This document shows positions 1-7,784 of a stretch of DNA of 64,000 nucleotides, in pieces. The DNA lies in assembly GCA_963740835.1 (NCBI GenBank), contig CAVUFH010000002.1:744001-808000 (forward strand). Reading direction: 5' to 3'. Each line of letters starts with the position of its first letter. Position 1 is the stretch's first letter. A program made the position numbers and the translations under genes. The notes under the pieces were generated by a model, which worked only from the letters and a program-made list of their open reading frames with translations, ran no database searches and was not told where the DNA came from. The DNA comes from CAVUFH01 sp963740835. GTDB taxonomy: Bacteria; Actinomycetota; Acidimicrobiia; IMCC26256; PALSA-610.

Positions 1-2
1 GT

Positions 3-86
3 GCGGCGACCGCCGGCCTCCGCGTCGATCGCGTCCTCGATGACGCCCGCCGCTGGCTCGTCCTGCGCTCCAACCTCGCGGTTTGA
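3..86 (+). CDS. C-terminal end of an unidentified protein (partial)
   Basis: The window opens inside a frame (third base of the window) that reads 27 codons to a TGA at 84-86. Its last residues are an amphipathic helix-like stretch ending in RRWLVLRSNLAV. It converges on the amidase gene, whose stop is at 102-104, leaving 15 bases between them. The fragment is too short to assign a family. It is called coding because its composition looks like a protein end and because a convergent partner stops just beyond it. Confidence 0.35.
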   Translation, partial: AATAGLRVDRVLDDARRWLVLRSNLAV

Positions 87-101
87 AGCGAGGCGGGGTA
101 G

Positions 102-1427
102 TCAGCCCCGTTGCCCTTCAAACCTGTGTTCGAGCGCCCGGGCGACGGCCAGGACGACGGCGTCGTTCCATCGTGCGGCAACGATCTGGACCGCGACGGG
201 GAGGTCGCCTTGGTGGGCGACAGGGATCACGGCCGCGGGAGAGCCGGTGAGGCTCCACGGCAGCTGCCAGATGTAGTCGGTGTCGATCGACTCCCGCCAC
301 GGCGGCGCGGGTTCGGTGGTCGCAGGCACCAGCAGCGCGTCGATCGGCGCCATGCACCGGAGCATCCTCCGTTGAAACCGGTCCCAGTCCCAGAGGAGCT
401 GTTCGCACGCGTGTCCGTCGAGCTGCGCGCGACTCCAGTAGCGGCGGGTGATCTCGAGCGCTTCGTCGCGCACGTCGGGGAGCGGATCGTGGTCGACGAT
501 CGCGCCGGTGGCGCGCAACGTCGCGACCGCCGTCATCACTTCGTCGGAGGCGCCACTGCGCATGGTGCCGATTCGCAACCGCGACACGTCCACCTGGTCC
601 GGATCCTCGAGCGGCACTGGCATGGTGCCGCCGTCGAGTCCGTCGGGTCCCGCGATCAGTTGCAGGACGATCGCGAGGTCGGCAACCGAGCCGGCGAGCG
701 GCCCGATGACGGTGCGCGCGTCAGAGAGCGAACCGAGGCGAGGGAAGTGGCCGGTGAGCGGCACCCGTCCGAAGCTGGGTTTGAGTCCGCACACCCCGCA
801 CCAGGCCGCGGGCAGGCGGATGCTGCCACCGGAGTCGCTCCCGAGTGCGAGTGGTGAGGCGCCGGCCGCGACGACCGCGGCGGCACCGGAGGAGGAGCCG
901 CCCGGTGCGCGCGAGGGATCGCGCGGGTTCAGGGTGCGGCCGTGCGCGGGACTGTCGGCGAGTGCGGTGGTGATCGCGGTGACGACCGCACCTGCTGCTC
1001 GCAATCGCGCGACCGCCGTCGCGTCGCGTGGGGCCCGACGATCGCGAAGTTCGGCGGACGACCCGGCAATCGGCCACCCCTCGACGTCGATCCAGTCCTT
1101 GACGGTGATCGGGACGCCTTCGAGCACACGCGCAGTGCGGTCACGCAAGCGCGCGTCGCTCTCGGCCGCGTCGGCGAGCGTCCGGTCGGGTTCGAGCGCG
1201 GCGACCGCGCCGCAGTCGCCGCGCACGCCCGCGAGCCGCGCGATGTGTTCGTGCGCGACATCGATCGCGGAGACCTCCTGCCGCCGCAGCGCCGACGCGA
1301 GAACGACAGCCGACGGGCAACCCGCAGGGAGGGACAGGCTCTCCATCGCGCGTGATGATGTCCGACCGCCATGCAACCCGACAATTGCTACCGCCTGACC
1401 TACGCCCGTGATCTCGGTGGCGGACAC
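102..1427 (-). CDS. amidase signature family hydrolase
   Basis: The protein (441 aa from the GTG at 1427, or 414 aa from the ATG at 1346) carries the amidase-signature catalytic core: Lys in VPITVKD (about residue 110), the Ser-rich loop PGGSSSGAAA (176-183) and the nucleophile region GSDSGGSIRLP (196-205). These form the Ser-cisSer-Lys triad of amidase signature enzymes, which hydrolyse amide bonds in the cytoplasm. The closest type could be a general amidase, allophanate-hydrolase-like or GatA-like. There is no gatB or gatC next to it, so a GatA role is unlikely and the substrate is unknown. The family alignment starts near residue 30, so the ATG at 1346 is an equally good start. Confidence 0.85.
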   Translation of the reverse strand: MSATEITGVGQAVAIVGLHGGRTSSRAMESLSLPAGCPSAVVLASALRRQEVSAIDVAHEHIARLAGVRGDCGAVAALEPDRTLADAAESDARLRDRTARVLEGVPITVKDWIDVEGWPIAGSSAELRDRRAPRDATAVARLRAAGAVVTAITTALADSPAHGRTLNPRDPSRAPGGSSSGAAAVVAAGASPLALGSDSGGSIRLPAAWCGVCGLKPSFGRVPLTGHFPRLGSLSDARTVIGPLAGSVADLAIVLQLIAGPDGLDGGTMPVPLEDPDQVDVSRLRIGTMRSGASDEVMTAVATLRATGAIVDHDPLPDVRDEALEITRRYWSRAQLDGHACEQLLWDWDRFQRRMLRCMAPIDALLVPATTEPAPPWRESIDTDYIWQLPWSLTGSPAAVIPVAHQGDLPVAVQIVAARWNDAVVLAVARALEHRFEGQRG

Positions 1428-1522
1428 GCGCCCTCAGGGCAATCGACGCATCGTCGAGTGCTCCACCGACGGGTCGCGGGTTTGTGGAAGATCAGCGATC
1501 AAAGGTGCTGACGATCTCGGAG

Positions 1523-2185
1523 TTACCGAGTGACGCCTGCCGGTGAGCCTGCCCGCTTGAAACCCCAGTACAGCACTCCAATGACCCAGGCCATACCGAT
1601 CACGCCTCCCAGGTAGAGGTTCATGGCCCCGCCGGGTGCGATGAAACCACTCTTGCCGAATACCGTGACCGTCTCGATGGCTTGCTCGGCGAAAAAGAGC
1701 ACGCTGAGCCATCCGAGCCACCGAGGGATCGGCGCTGATTCGCCGAACGCGAGCGGGACGAACGCCGCCGCCATCGTCATCGTCGAGCCGTTGACGATCG
1801 GCCCCCAGTACTGCGGGATATCGAAGAGGGTGCGCGCAGTTGTCGGATCGAGACCTTGTGGATGGAGCGCCAGCGCGGCCCAGAACCAGGCCTGAACCTG
1901 TCCGGTTACAACCCAGCCGAGAATGCCGCCGAAGAAGATGTAACGGTTGGGTCTCGGCAACAGGGTCGCCACCATGCCACCGAAGACCGTCAGCGCGAGC
2001 GCCGCGAAGGTCGCGGTCCAGGCATACAGCTGGGCATTCGTCGAGTGGTCCGTAAACCAAGCGACGATGTCCTGACCGCTCGACTCGATGGTCGGGACCG
2101 AACTTCCCAACGCGGTGAAGCTGGCAAGGTAGAACACGATCCAGCCGATACCAGAGACAAGTAGGACAGCCGGTGCCTTCTTCAT
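1523..2185 (-). CDS. small polytopic membrane protein, function unknown
   Basis: A 220-aa protein starting at the ATG at 2185, which is preceded by a G-rich ribosome-binding stretch (GGGGGTCC). It has about six hydrophobic segments: one at residues 5-25 (LLVSGIGWIVFYLASF), then around 50-70, 80-105, 125-145, 155-170 and 190-210. The last segment ends in a short basic tail. A conserved-looking loop contains DIPQYWGPIVNGSTMT. I do not recognise the family; it resembles DUF4386-type integral membrane proteins only in topology. It lies 95 bases upstream of the amidase on the same strand and diverges from the P-loop gene at 2377. Confidence 0.7.
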   Translation of the reverse strand: MKKAPAVLLVSGIGWIVFYLASFTALGSSVPTIESSGQDIVAWFTDHSTNAQLYAWTATFAALALTVFGGMVATLLPRPNRYIFFGGILGWVVTGQVQAWFWAALALHPQGLDPTTARTLFDIPQYWGPIVNGSTMTMAAAFVPLAFGESAPIPRWLGWLSVLFFAEQAIETVTVFGKSGFIAPGGAMNLYLGGVIGMAWVIGVLYWGFKRAGSPAGVTR

Positions 2186-2376
2186 ACAGGACCCCCGTCT
2201 GATTTCCCGCCGGTCGTCTCGATTCGAGTCGCCGTCGCCCGTCGGTGGGTGTCTACCAAGTCCCATGGCGCGCAGCAAAGGTCGCCGACCGGACCGCGTC
2301 ACGACCGCTCTGCGCTCGAAGAGCAGGCGCGCGTGCGAGCAATGTGCGGTCGGTGCGACGCGGAGAGGAGGGGAGC

Positions 2377-2887
2377 ATGGCAACGCTGCTCGTTCTCGCC
2401 GGGCCGACGGCAGTGGGCAAGTTGTGGGTTGCTCAGATCGCTGAGCCGCGAGTGCGGCGTTCACGACGTCGACGCCGATCTGCTGGTCCTCGGGCTGCTG
2501 AAGGATGGATCGAGCCCGGATCCGGAGGACGGTTGGTTGGAGCCCGTCCGAGTCGCGGTGTTGGATGCGCTGTCGCGCGCTTCCGCGGTGTCAGTCGAGG
2601 TCACTGGTGCATGGGAGAGCGACTACAGACTCACGCGCGGTGTGGAGGCACCCGGGCACCGAGTGCTACGGCTCTGGATGTCTGCGCCACTCGACGAGAC
2701 AGTGGCACGGCTGCGCGAGCGCCGAGCGGAGACCGTGCCGGTGTCCGAGACCGAGGCTCGAGCAACGTACGCGGCCCTCGACGGCGCCGCTCGCGGGCAC
2801 TGGGATGCGAGATTCGAGACGGCAGGCGAGCCGGATCCCGATACGGCTGTGGCGATCCTTCGGGCGCTGCTCGACGATCGCGCATGA
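2377..2887 (+). pseudogene. P-loop NTPase/kinase-like gene, frameshifted
   Basis: The ATG at 2377 follows a good ribosome-binding site (GAGGAGGGGAG). The first 15 codons give MATLLVLAGPTAVGK, a Walker A P-loop of the shikimate/uridine-kinase kind. Directly after the Lys the frame becomes nonsense, while the next frame continues sensibly with SRECGVHDVDADLLVLGLL and runs to a stop at 2887. Skipping one base between 2419 and 2435 joins the two halves into a protein of about 170 aa. The second half has the alpha-helical C-terminus usual for small nucleotide or antibiotic kinases. The substrate cannot be told. The frameshift may be a sequence error, as in several other genes here. Confidence 0.55.
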
Positions 2888-3001
2888 CTGCCGTGCTGTC
2901 GTGTACGCGTGACCTCACGCGCCATATCCGGCTTGCTCGAGCAGCGCGGCAGGTTCAGGTGCGGAGCACCAGCCCGTTGATCTCGCACGAAACGCCGGGC
3001 T

Positions 3002-3835
3002 TCAGGCCGGAACGCGCTCGGCATCGCGCACGACGAGGAACTGCCGGCGCTCGTCGTCTTGGCGCTCGGCCGGACCGCGTGAGCCATCGGGCTGCGGCCG
3101 GTACGCCACCGCGCCGTCGGGCGCGTATTGGACGATGTAGGCCTTGCGGACGTCGTCCGTTGTGTTGCGTTCGGTGTAGTGCGGCGTCAGCGAGGTGAAC
3201 ACGACGATGCTGCCGGCCCGCACCGGCACCTCGACTGCCTCGGCGTGATCGCCCCAGCACTCGAACCCGATGGGCGTGTCCGCGTGTTTCAGCGTGCCGT
3301 CGCGGTGAGCGCCGGGCATCACGACGACGCAGCCGTTCTCGGGTGTCGCGTCGGTGATCGCAACCCAGCACGTGAGGTATGCCTGCGGTTCGACGAACGT
3401 ATAGCCGTTGTCCTGGTGCCACAGCACGGGTTCGCTCGAGTGCGGCTGTTTGTACACGGCCTGATCCCAGTACAACCGCACGTCCGGTCCGACGAGATCG
3501 CGACAAGCGCCCGCGAGCACCGGATGCGCGCAAAAGGCGCGGAGGACCTCCGAGCGGGCGACGAGGTGGGGTGCGATCGTCTGCGTGTCGGCACCGGCGA
3601 CACCGAAGCGACCACCCGGCTGCTCTTCGAGGAACTGCTTCACACGCGCTTCGCCCGGCGCGATCGCGTCGTCGAGCTGCTGGAGCGTTTCCGCGTCGAA
3701 CGCGTTCTCGACGACGAAGAAGCCGTCTTCGTCGAACTGCTTCGCTTGCGCGTCGCTGATCATCGTGAACGGACCGTTGTGGTTCGTCCAGGTAAACGCG
3801 GTGTTCCAGGGATGCGCAACGCGGGCCGTCGTCAC
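3002..3835 (-). CDS. phytanoyl-CoA dioxygenase (PhyH) family oxygenase
   Basis: The 277-aa protein has the iron-binding facial triad of Fe(II)/2-oxoglutarate oxygenases of the PhyH family: His140 and Asp142 in LWHQDNGY and His219 in SLTPHYTERN, with Arg230 as the likely 2-oxoglutarate clamp. Such enzymes hydroxylate lipids, acyl-CoAs or secondary metabolites. The GTG at 3835 is 11 bases after the stop of the upstream hot-dog gene, so it probably sits in one operon with the two MaoC-like genes. An internal ATG at 3763 gives a more family-typical start (MISDAQAKQF). The substrate is unknown. Confidence 0.85.
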   Translation of the reverse strand: MTTARVAHPWNTAFTWTNHNGPFTMISDAQAKQFDEDGFFVVENAFDAETLQQLDDAIAPGEARVKQFLEEQPGGRFGVAGADTQTIAPHLVARSEVLRAFCAHPVLAGACRDLVGPDVRLYWDQAVYKQPHSSEPVLWHQDNGYTFVEPQAYLTCWVAITDATPENGCVVVMPGAHRDGTLKHADTPIGFECWGDHAEAVEVPVRAGSIVVFTSLTPHYTERNTTDDVRKAYIVQYAPDGAVAYRPQPDGSRGPAERQDDERRQFLVVRDAERVPA

Positions 3836-3846
3836 GACCGCAAACG

Positions 3847-4203
3847 CTAGTTCTTCGATCGTCGCCGCGCGGTTCCCGCAACCGCGGCCCGCTGCGACGT
3901 GGTGTTCTCGACGCTCAGCGTCGCGGCGTCGCCGTCGATCGTGACGGAGGTTTCGATCTCCTGCTCGGCGAGCACGATGCCGACGAACTTGAGCTCGATC
4001 TCGCCGTGCGCAAGGAACTCCTCACCCCACGCCTCGAGGAGCGCGGCATACGCCGGTCCCGCCACCTGCACACCTTGCGCGACGAGACCGGGCAAGCCGA
4101 TCCGGCGTGCCGTCGCCGGGTCGGAGTGGTAGTTCCCACGTCGGGAGTAGGCGCGGATGTCGGCCTCGGTGATGCACGAACGACGGACGAACGACGCGGT
4201 CAT
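3847..4203 (-). CDS. MaoC-like hot-dog domain protein (second of a pair)
   Basis: From the ATG at 4203 this is a 118-aa protein, MTASFVRRSCIT..., with the N-terminal strand and central helix of single hot-dog-fold proteins. The central segment GLPGLVAQGVQVAGPAYAALL corresponds to the hot-dog helix that carries the active-site Asp/His in MaoC hydratases. Here the usual D-x-N-P-x-H pattern is not clear, although HSDPATARRIGLPG is similar. The start overlaps the stop of the upstream hot-dog gene (ATGA at 4200-4203). Paired hot-dog subunits of this type form heteromeric enoyl-CoA hydratases. I infer an acyl-CoA dehydratase or thioesterase-like role and cannot name the substrate. Confidence 0.7.
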   Translation of the reverse strand: MTASFVRRSCITEADIRAYSRRGNYHSDPATARRIGLPGLVAQGVQVAGPAYAALLEAWGEEFLAHGEIELKFVGIVLAEQEIETSVTIDGDAATLSVENTTSQRAAVAGTARRRSKN

Positions 4204-4616
4204 GCCGGCGCATCCAGTGTCGCGGCCGGTGTGAACGTGACCTCCGAAGACCACAGCGGTGCGTCGTCGTCGGCGGTGATGACGACCACGCCCACGTCGA
4301 CGTAGTCACGGCCGCGCTTGGCGTACCGCGCGGTGACCGATCCGAACGCGACGAGCTCCGACCCGGCGGACGCGGTCCGATGGCACACGAGCCGCTGTCG
4401 GGTCTGGATCACGGCGTCGGGGCAGACGCCCTGGAACGTCAGCACCGTGACGTTGGCCGCAATCGGCGGGAACAGCGTGCCGGCGCGCAGGCGCGGGTGA
4501 TCGGCGCCGACGGTCCGCCAGTAGCGCTCGTTGGCGGCGGCCGAGACCGTGACCCGGAACGGCCCGAGCGGCAGGCCCGGTGCCAGGTCGGCGAAGGCGA
4601 TGGACTGGTTATGCAC
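4200..4616 (-). CDS. MaoC-like/FAS1-type hot-dog domain protein (first of a pair)
   Basis: A 138-aa protein starting with GTG at 4616. It resembles the N-terminal, non-catalytic hot-dog half of FAS1-type dehydratases: AANERYWRTVGADHPRLRAGTLFPP and the later strands VTARYAKRGRDYVDVGVVV are typical. It ends with an ATGA overlap into the second hot-dog gene, so the two products are probably made in equal amounts and pair. Its promoter is a TACAAT -10 eight bases before the start codon, giving a leaderless mRNA. That -10 is the reverse complement of the argC -10. Confidence 0.7.
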   Translation of the reverse strand: MHNQSIAFADLAPGLPLGPFRVTVSAAANERYWRTVGADHPRLRAGTLFPPIAANVTVLTFQGVCPDAVIQTRQRLVCHRTASAGSELVAFGSVTARYAKRGRDYVDVGVVVITADDDAPLWSSEVTFTPAATLDAPA

Positions 4617-4623
4617 GACTCTG

Positions 4624-4630
4624 TATTGTA
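4624..4630. promoter_or_regulatory. shared symmetric -10 for divergent argC and MaoC-like gene
   Basis: The 7-mer TATTGTA reads as a -10 hexamer on both strands: TATTGT at 4624-4629 for argC, 7 nt before its ATG, and TACAAT at 4630-4625 for the leftward gene, 8 nt before its GTG. The two start codons are only 20 bases apart. A TGGACT at 4601-4606 with a 17-nt spacer is a plausible -35 for argC; no good -35 is visible leftward. Both transcripts would begin at or next to the start codon. Confidence 0.5.
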
Positions 4631-4636
4631 TGCGTC

Positions 4637-5674
4637 ATGGCGTATCACGCTGCCGTCGTCGGCGGGTCAGGGTACACGGGGGCCGAACTGCTGCGGCTGC
4701 TCGCGGGCCATCCGGAGATCGAGGTCGTGCACGTCACAGCTGATGCCAACGCGGGTGCGGCGATGGCCGATCTCTACCCGGGCCTGCGACCGGCGTACGG
4801 CGAGCTCCGGTGCGCGCCCTACGACGTCGCCGACCTCAGCGGCCTCGACCTCGTGTTCACCGCGCTCCCGCACGGCGCTTCGCAACTCTTGATCCCCGAG
4901 ATCTTGGAGCGCGCCGCGCATGTCGTCGACCTCGGTGCCGACTTCCGGCTGCCCGCGGATGCCTACCAGCGTTGGTACGGGGAACCGCATGCTGCGCCGG
5001 AACTGATCCCGCGCTTCGCGTACGGCATGGTCGAGCTGTACCGCGACGCGCTGGCGAAATCCGATCACGTCGCGGTGCCCGGGTGCTACCCGACCGCGGT
5101 CAGCATCGCGCTGGCGCCGCTCCTCGCCGAGCGCCTGGTGGAACCGCGCGGGATCATCGCCGACGCGGTCTCGGGTGTCTCGGGTGCCGGCCGCGGCTTG
5201 AAGACCACCAGCCTGTTCTGCGAAGCGAACGAGAACGTCAGCGCGTACGGCTTGCTCACGCACCGCCACACCGCGGAGATGGAACAGGCGCTCGCGCACG
5301 TCGCCCGACGTTCGGTCGAGGTGCTTTTCACACCACATCTGGTTCCCACGACGCGCGGCATCCTCGCGACGTGTTACGCGCGTCCTGCGACCTCCGGATT
5401 GTCGACGGCGCGGCTGCTCGAGCAGTACCGCGAGTTCTACGCCGAGGACGCCTGCATCGTCGTCGTGGACGATCCGTCGGGCACGAAGGCGACGTACGGC
5501 GCCAACGTCGTACACGTGACGGTGCGCTTCGACGTCCGCACCGAGACCGTGCTCGCGATCGCGGCCGAGGACAACCTCACCAAGGGCGCGTCCGGGCAAG
5601 CGATCCAAGCCGCGAACATCGTGCTCGGCCTCCCCGAGACCACCGGCCTGCCCCTCCTCGGGATCCTGCCGTGA
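4637..5674 (+). CDS. argC: N-acetyl-gamma-glutamyl-phosphate reductase
   Basis: ArgC catalyses the NADPH-dependent reduction of N-acetylglutamyl phosphate to the semialdehyde, the third step from glutamate to arginine. The 345-aa protein has the N-terminal Rossmann loop VVGGSGYTGAELLRLL (7-22), the catalytic Cys150 in VPGCYPTA and the typical ending of the family. The ATG at 4637 is chosen because the family begins there and because a -10 hexamer lies 7 nt upstream with no Shine-Dalgarno. It is the first gene of an argCJBDFRGH operon with short gaps or overlaps throughout. Confidence 0.97.
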   Translation: MAYHAAVVGGSGYTGAELLRLLAGHPEIEVVHVTADANAGAAMADLYPGLRPAYGELRCAPYDVADLSGLDLVFTALPHGASQLLIPEILERAAHVVDLGADFRLPADAYQRWYGEPHAAPELIPRFAYGMVELYRDALAKSDHVAVPGCYPTAVSIALAPLLAERLVEPRGIIADAVSGVSGAGRGLKTTSLFCEANENVSAYGLLTHRHTAEMEQALAHVARRSVEVLFTPHLVPTTRGILATCYARPATSGLSTARLLEQYREFYAEDACIVVVDDPSGTKATYGANVVHVTVRFDVRTETVLAIAAEDNLTKGASGQAIQAANIVLGLPETTGLPLLGILP

Positions 5675-5690
5675 GCGTCGGGATGCTCCT

Positions 5691-6848
5691 TTGAGCGTGA
5701 CGGCCGCCGGTGGATTCGTGGCGGGCGGGCTCGCATGCGGCATCAAGGAGTCCGGCGCGGCCGACCTCGCAGCCGTTGCGACGGAGGACCGCGCGCCTGC
5801 GATCGCGGCGGGGGTGTTCACGACCAACCTTGCGCAGGCGGCACCGGTGCAGATCAGCATGCAGCACCTCGCCGACGGTCGGGCCGCTGCGGTCGTCCTC
5901 AACTCCGGCAACGCCAACGCCGCCACCGGCGACGCGGGCCGGGCCGATGCTCGTCGCATGTGTGGGCTGACCGCTGAAGGACTCGGTGTCGTGAGCGCCG
6001 ACGTCCTCGTGTGCTCCACCGGGCTCATCGGCATCCCGATGCCCATGGCGCGGGTCGAGTCGGGCATCCCCAAGTTGTGCGCCACGGTCTCGACGGCGGG
6101 GGGACTCGACGCGGCGCGAGCGATCATGACCACCGACACGGTCGCCAAGCAGTCGGTCGCGACCACCGGCGCGGTGACCGTCGGTGGGATGGCGAAGGGC
6201 GCCGCAATGCTGTCGCCCGCGATGGCGACGATGCTCGCGGTCGTCACCACCGATGCCGCGATCGACCGGTCGAGCCTGCAGCGCGCGCTCGCGCGCGCAG
6301 TTTCCGAGTCGTTCGACTGCCTGATCGTCGACGGTGCGCGGTCTACCAACGACACCGTGCTCGTCCTCGCCAATGGCCGGGCGGGCGCCGTCGACCAGCA
6401 CGCCTTCACTGACGCGCTCACCGAAGTGTGCGGCGAGCTCGCCGAGCAGATGGCGCGCGACGCCGAAGGCGCCACCAAGTTCGTGTCGGTCCACGTCACC
6501 GGCGCCCGCTCGACCGTCGAGGCGCGCACCGCCGCGCGCGGCGTCGCCAACAGCCAGCTCGTGCAGTGCTCGCTGAATGGCGCCGATCCGTACTGGGGTC
6601 GCATCCTCTCCGAGCTGGGAGCGAGCGGCGCCTTCATCGACGCCGAACGCGTCGACATCTCCTACGGCGACGTCATGGTCTGCCGGGACGGCATCGCGTG
6701 CGCGCATGACGGCGATGCGCTGGCCCGAGTGATGGCCGCTCGCGACATCGAGATCCGCTGCGGTCTGCACCTCGCGCATGGCGAGGCGACGATCCTCACC
6801 ACGGACCTGTCACACGCGTACATCGACGAGAACCGCCGGACGTCGTGA
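5691..6848 (+). CDS. argJ: glutamate N-acetyltransferase / amino-acid acetyltransferase (ornithine acetyltransferase)
   Basis: ArgJ moves the acetyl group from N-acetylornithine to glutamate, which makes arginine synthesis cyclic. The 385-aa precursor is cleaved by itself before a Thr nucleophile. Here the site is GMAKGAAMLSPAMATML, with Thr180 as the new N-terminus. Other family blocks are NSGNANAATG (71-80), VCSTGLIG and DGARSTNDT. The start is TTG at 5691 or GTG at 5697; a weak purine-rich stretch lies just upstream. It follows argC by 16 nt in the arginine operon. Confidence 0.96.
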   Translation: MSVTAAGGFVAGGLACGIKESGAADLAAVATEDRAPAIAAGVFTTNLAQAAPVQISMQHLADGRAAAVVLNSGNANAATGDAGRADARRMCGLTAEGLGVVSADVLVCSTGLIGIPMPMARVESGIPKLCATVSTAGGLDAARAIMTTDTVAKQSVATTGAVTVGGMAKGAAMLSPAMATMLAVVTTDAAIDRSSLQRALARAVSESFDCLIVDGARSTNDTVLVLANGRAGAVDQHAFTDALTEVCGELAEQMARDAEGATKFVSVHVTGARSTVEARTAARGVANSQLVQCSLNGADPYWGRILSELGASGAFIDAERVDISYGDVMVCRDGIACAHDGDALARVMAARDIEIRCGLHLAHGEATILTTDLSHAYIDENRRTS

Positions 6849-6850
6849 GC

Positions 6851-6908
6851 GTGCGGACGCAGCGGAGGCCCGCGAGCCGCAGGCCGAACGGCCGGGAGCG
6901 AGGGAGCC
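6851..6908 (+). repeat. repeated 5' leader in front of argB (copy 1)
   Basis: This 58-nt gene spacer begins GTGCGGACGCAGCGGA and ends CGGGAGCGAGGGAGCC right before the ATG. The xerD leader at 46469-46527 has the same two blocks at nearly the same spacing (59 nt), with a looser middle that keeps a GCCG(C/T)AGGCCG segment. The right block supplies the ribosome-binding site. The other leader pair, at 13025 and 14879, may belong to the same loose family. Confidence 0.6.
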
Positions 6909-7784
6909 ATGTTTGAGACTCTCGAGGAACGGGTCAAGGACGCGGGGGAGAAGGCGATCGTCCTCGCCGAAGCCCTGCCGTACATCCGCGAGTTCTCCGG
7001 GCTCACGGTCGTCATCAAGTACGGCGGCCACGCCATGGAAAACGCCGCGCTCGCCGATCTCTTCGCCACCGATGTCGTGCTCATGCAGTTGGTCGGAATG
7101 CACCCGGTTGTGGTGCACGGCGGCGGTCCGCAGATCAGCACGCTGATGCGCAAACTCGGCAAGGAACCCGAGTTCGTCGACGGTCGCCGTGTCACCGACG
7201 AAGAGACCATGGACATCGTGCGCATGGCGCTCGTCGGCAAGGTCAACCGCGAGATCGTCGCGTCGATCAACCGGCACGGGCCGTACGCCGTCGGGCTCTC
7301 GGGTGAGGACGCGGGGTTGATCCGCGTCGACCAGCGCGATCCGCGTCTCGGCTTCGTCGGCGACGTGCGTGCGATCGACCCGACGATCGTCCTGCGCCTC
7401 CAGCGTGAGGATCTGATCCCTGTCATCGCGACCGTCGGCGTCGACGACGACGGCCAGGCCTACAACATCAACGCCGACACGGTTGCGGGCGCGATCGCCG
7501 AATCGCTCGACGCCGAGAAGCTCGTCTACCTGACCGATGTCGCGGGCGTGTACGGCGACTGGCCCGACGAGACCTCGTTGATCTCCCGCGTCGACGTCGA
7601 CGGGCTCGAACAGCTCGTCGCCGCGGGGAAAGTATCCGAAGGGATGATCCCGAAGCTCGAGTCATGCGCGGCCGCGCTGCGGCACGGGGTTCGGCGCGCG
7701 CACATCCTCGACGGACGGCTCCCGCACGCCCTGTTGTTGGAATTCTTCACCCGGGAGGGTGTGGGCACGATGGTGCACCCATGA
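6909..7784 (+). CDS. argB: acetylglutamate kinase
   Basis: ArgB phosphorylates N-acetylglutamate, the usual point of arginine feedback control. The 291-aa protein has IKYGGHAM (36-43), VHGGGPQI (69-76) and the amino-acid-kinase C-terminal block with NINADTVAGAIA. The N-terminal helix (MFETLEERVKDAGEKAIVLAEALPYIREF) is the extension found in arginine-inhibited hexameric enzymes, so feedback inhibition is likely. The ATG at 6909 has a strong GAGGGAG ribosome-binding site within the repeated leader. Its stop overlaps argD (ATGA). Confidence 0.97.
   Translation: MFETLEERVKDAGEKAIVLAEALPYIREFSGLTVVIKYGGHAMENAALADLFATDVVLMQLVGMHPVVVHGGGPQISTLMRKLGKEPEFVDGRRVTDEETMDIVRMALVGKVNREIVASINRHGPYAVGLSGEDAGLIRVDQRDPRLGFVGDVRAIDPTIVLRLQREDLIPVIATVGVDDDGQAYNINADTVAGAIAESLDAEKLVYLTDVAGVYGDWPDETSLISRVDVDGLEQLVAAGKVSEGMIPKLESCAAALRHGVRRAHILDGRLPHALLLEFFTREGVGTMVHP

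Noticed and set aside
4580..4640. ARG box for ArgR in front of argC
   Set aside because: ATGCACGAC ... TATTGTATGC has some AT-rich symmetry, but I could not form two clear ArgR half-sites, so no operator is claimed.
4667..6658. Long minus-strand open frame (663 codons) opposite argC and argJ
   Set aside because: It mirrors the high-GC third-position pattern of the sense genes, has low-complexity composition and no family motif. Similar antisense frames lie opposite korA (25188-26852), korB (26894-27880), the APH/GT-C genes (42352-44697) and Der (60984-62951), and are rejected for the same reason.
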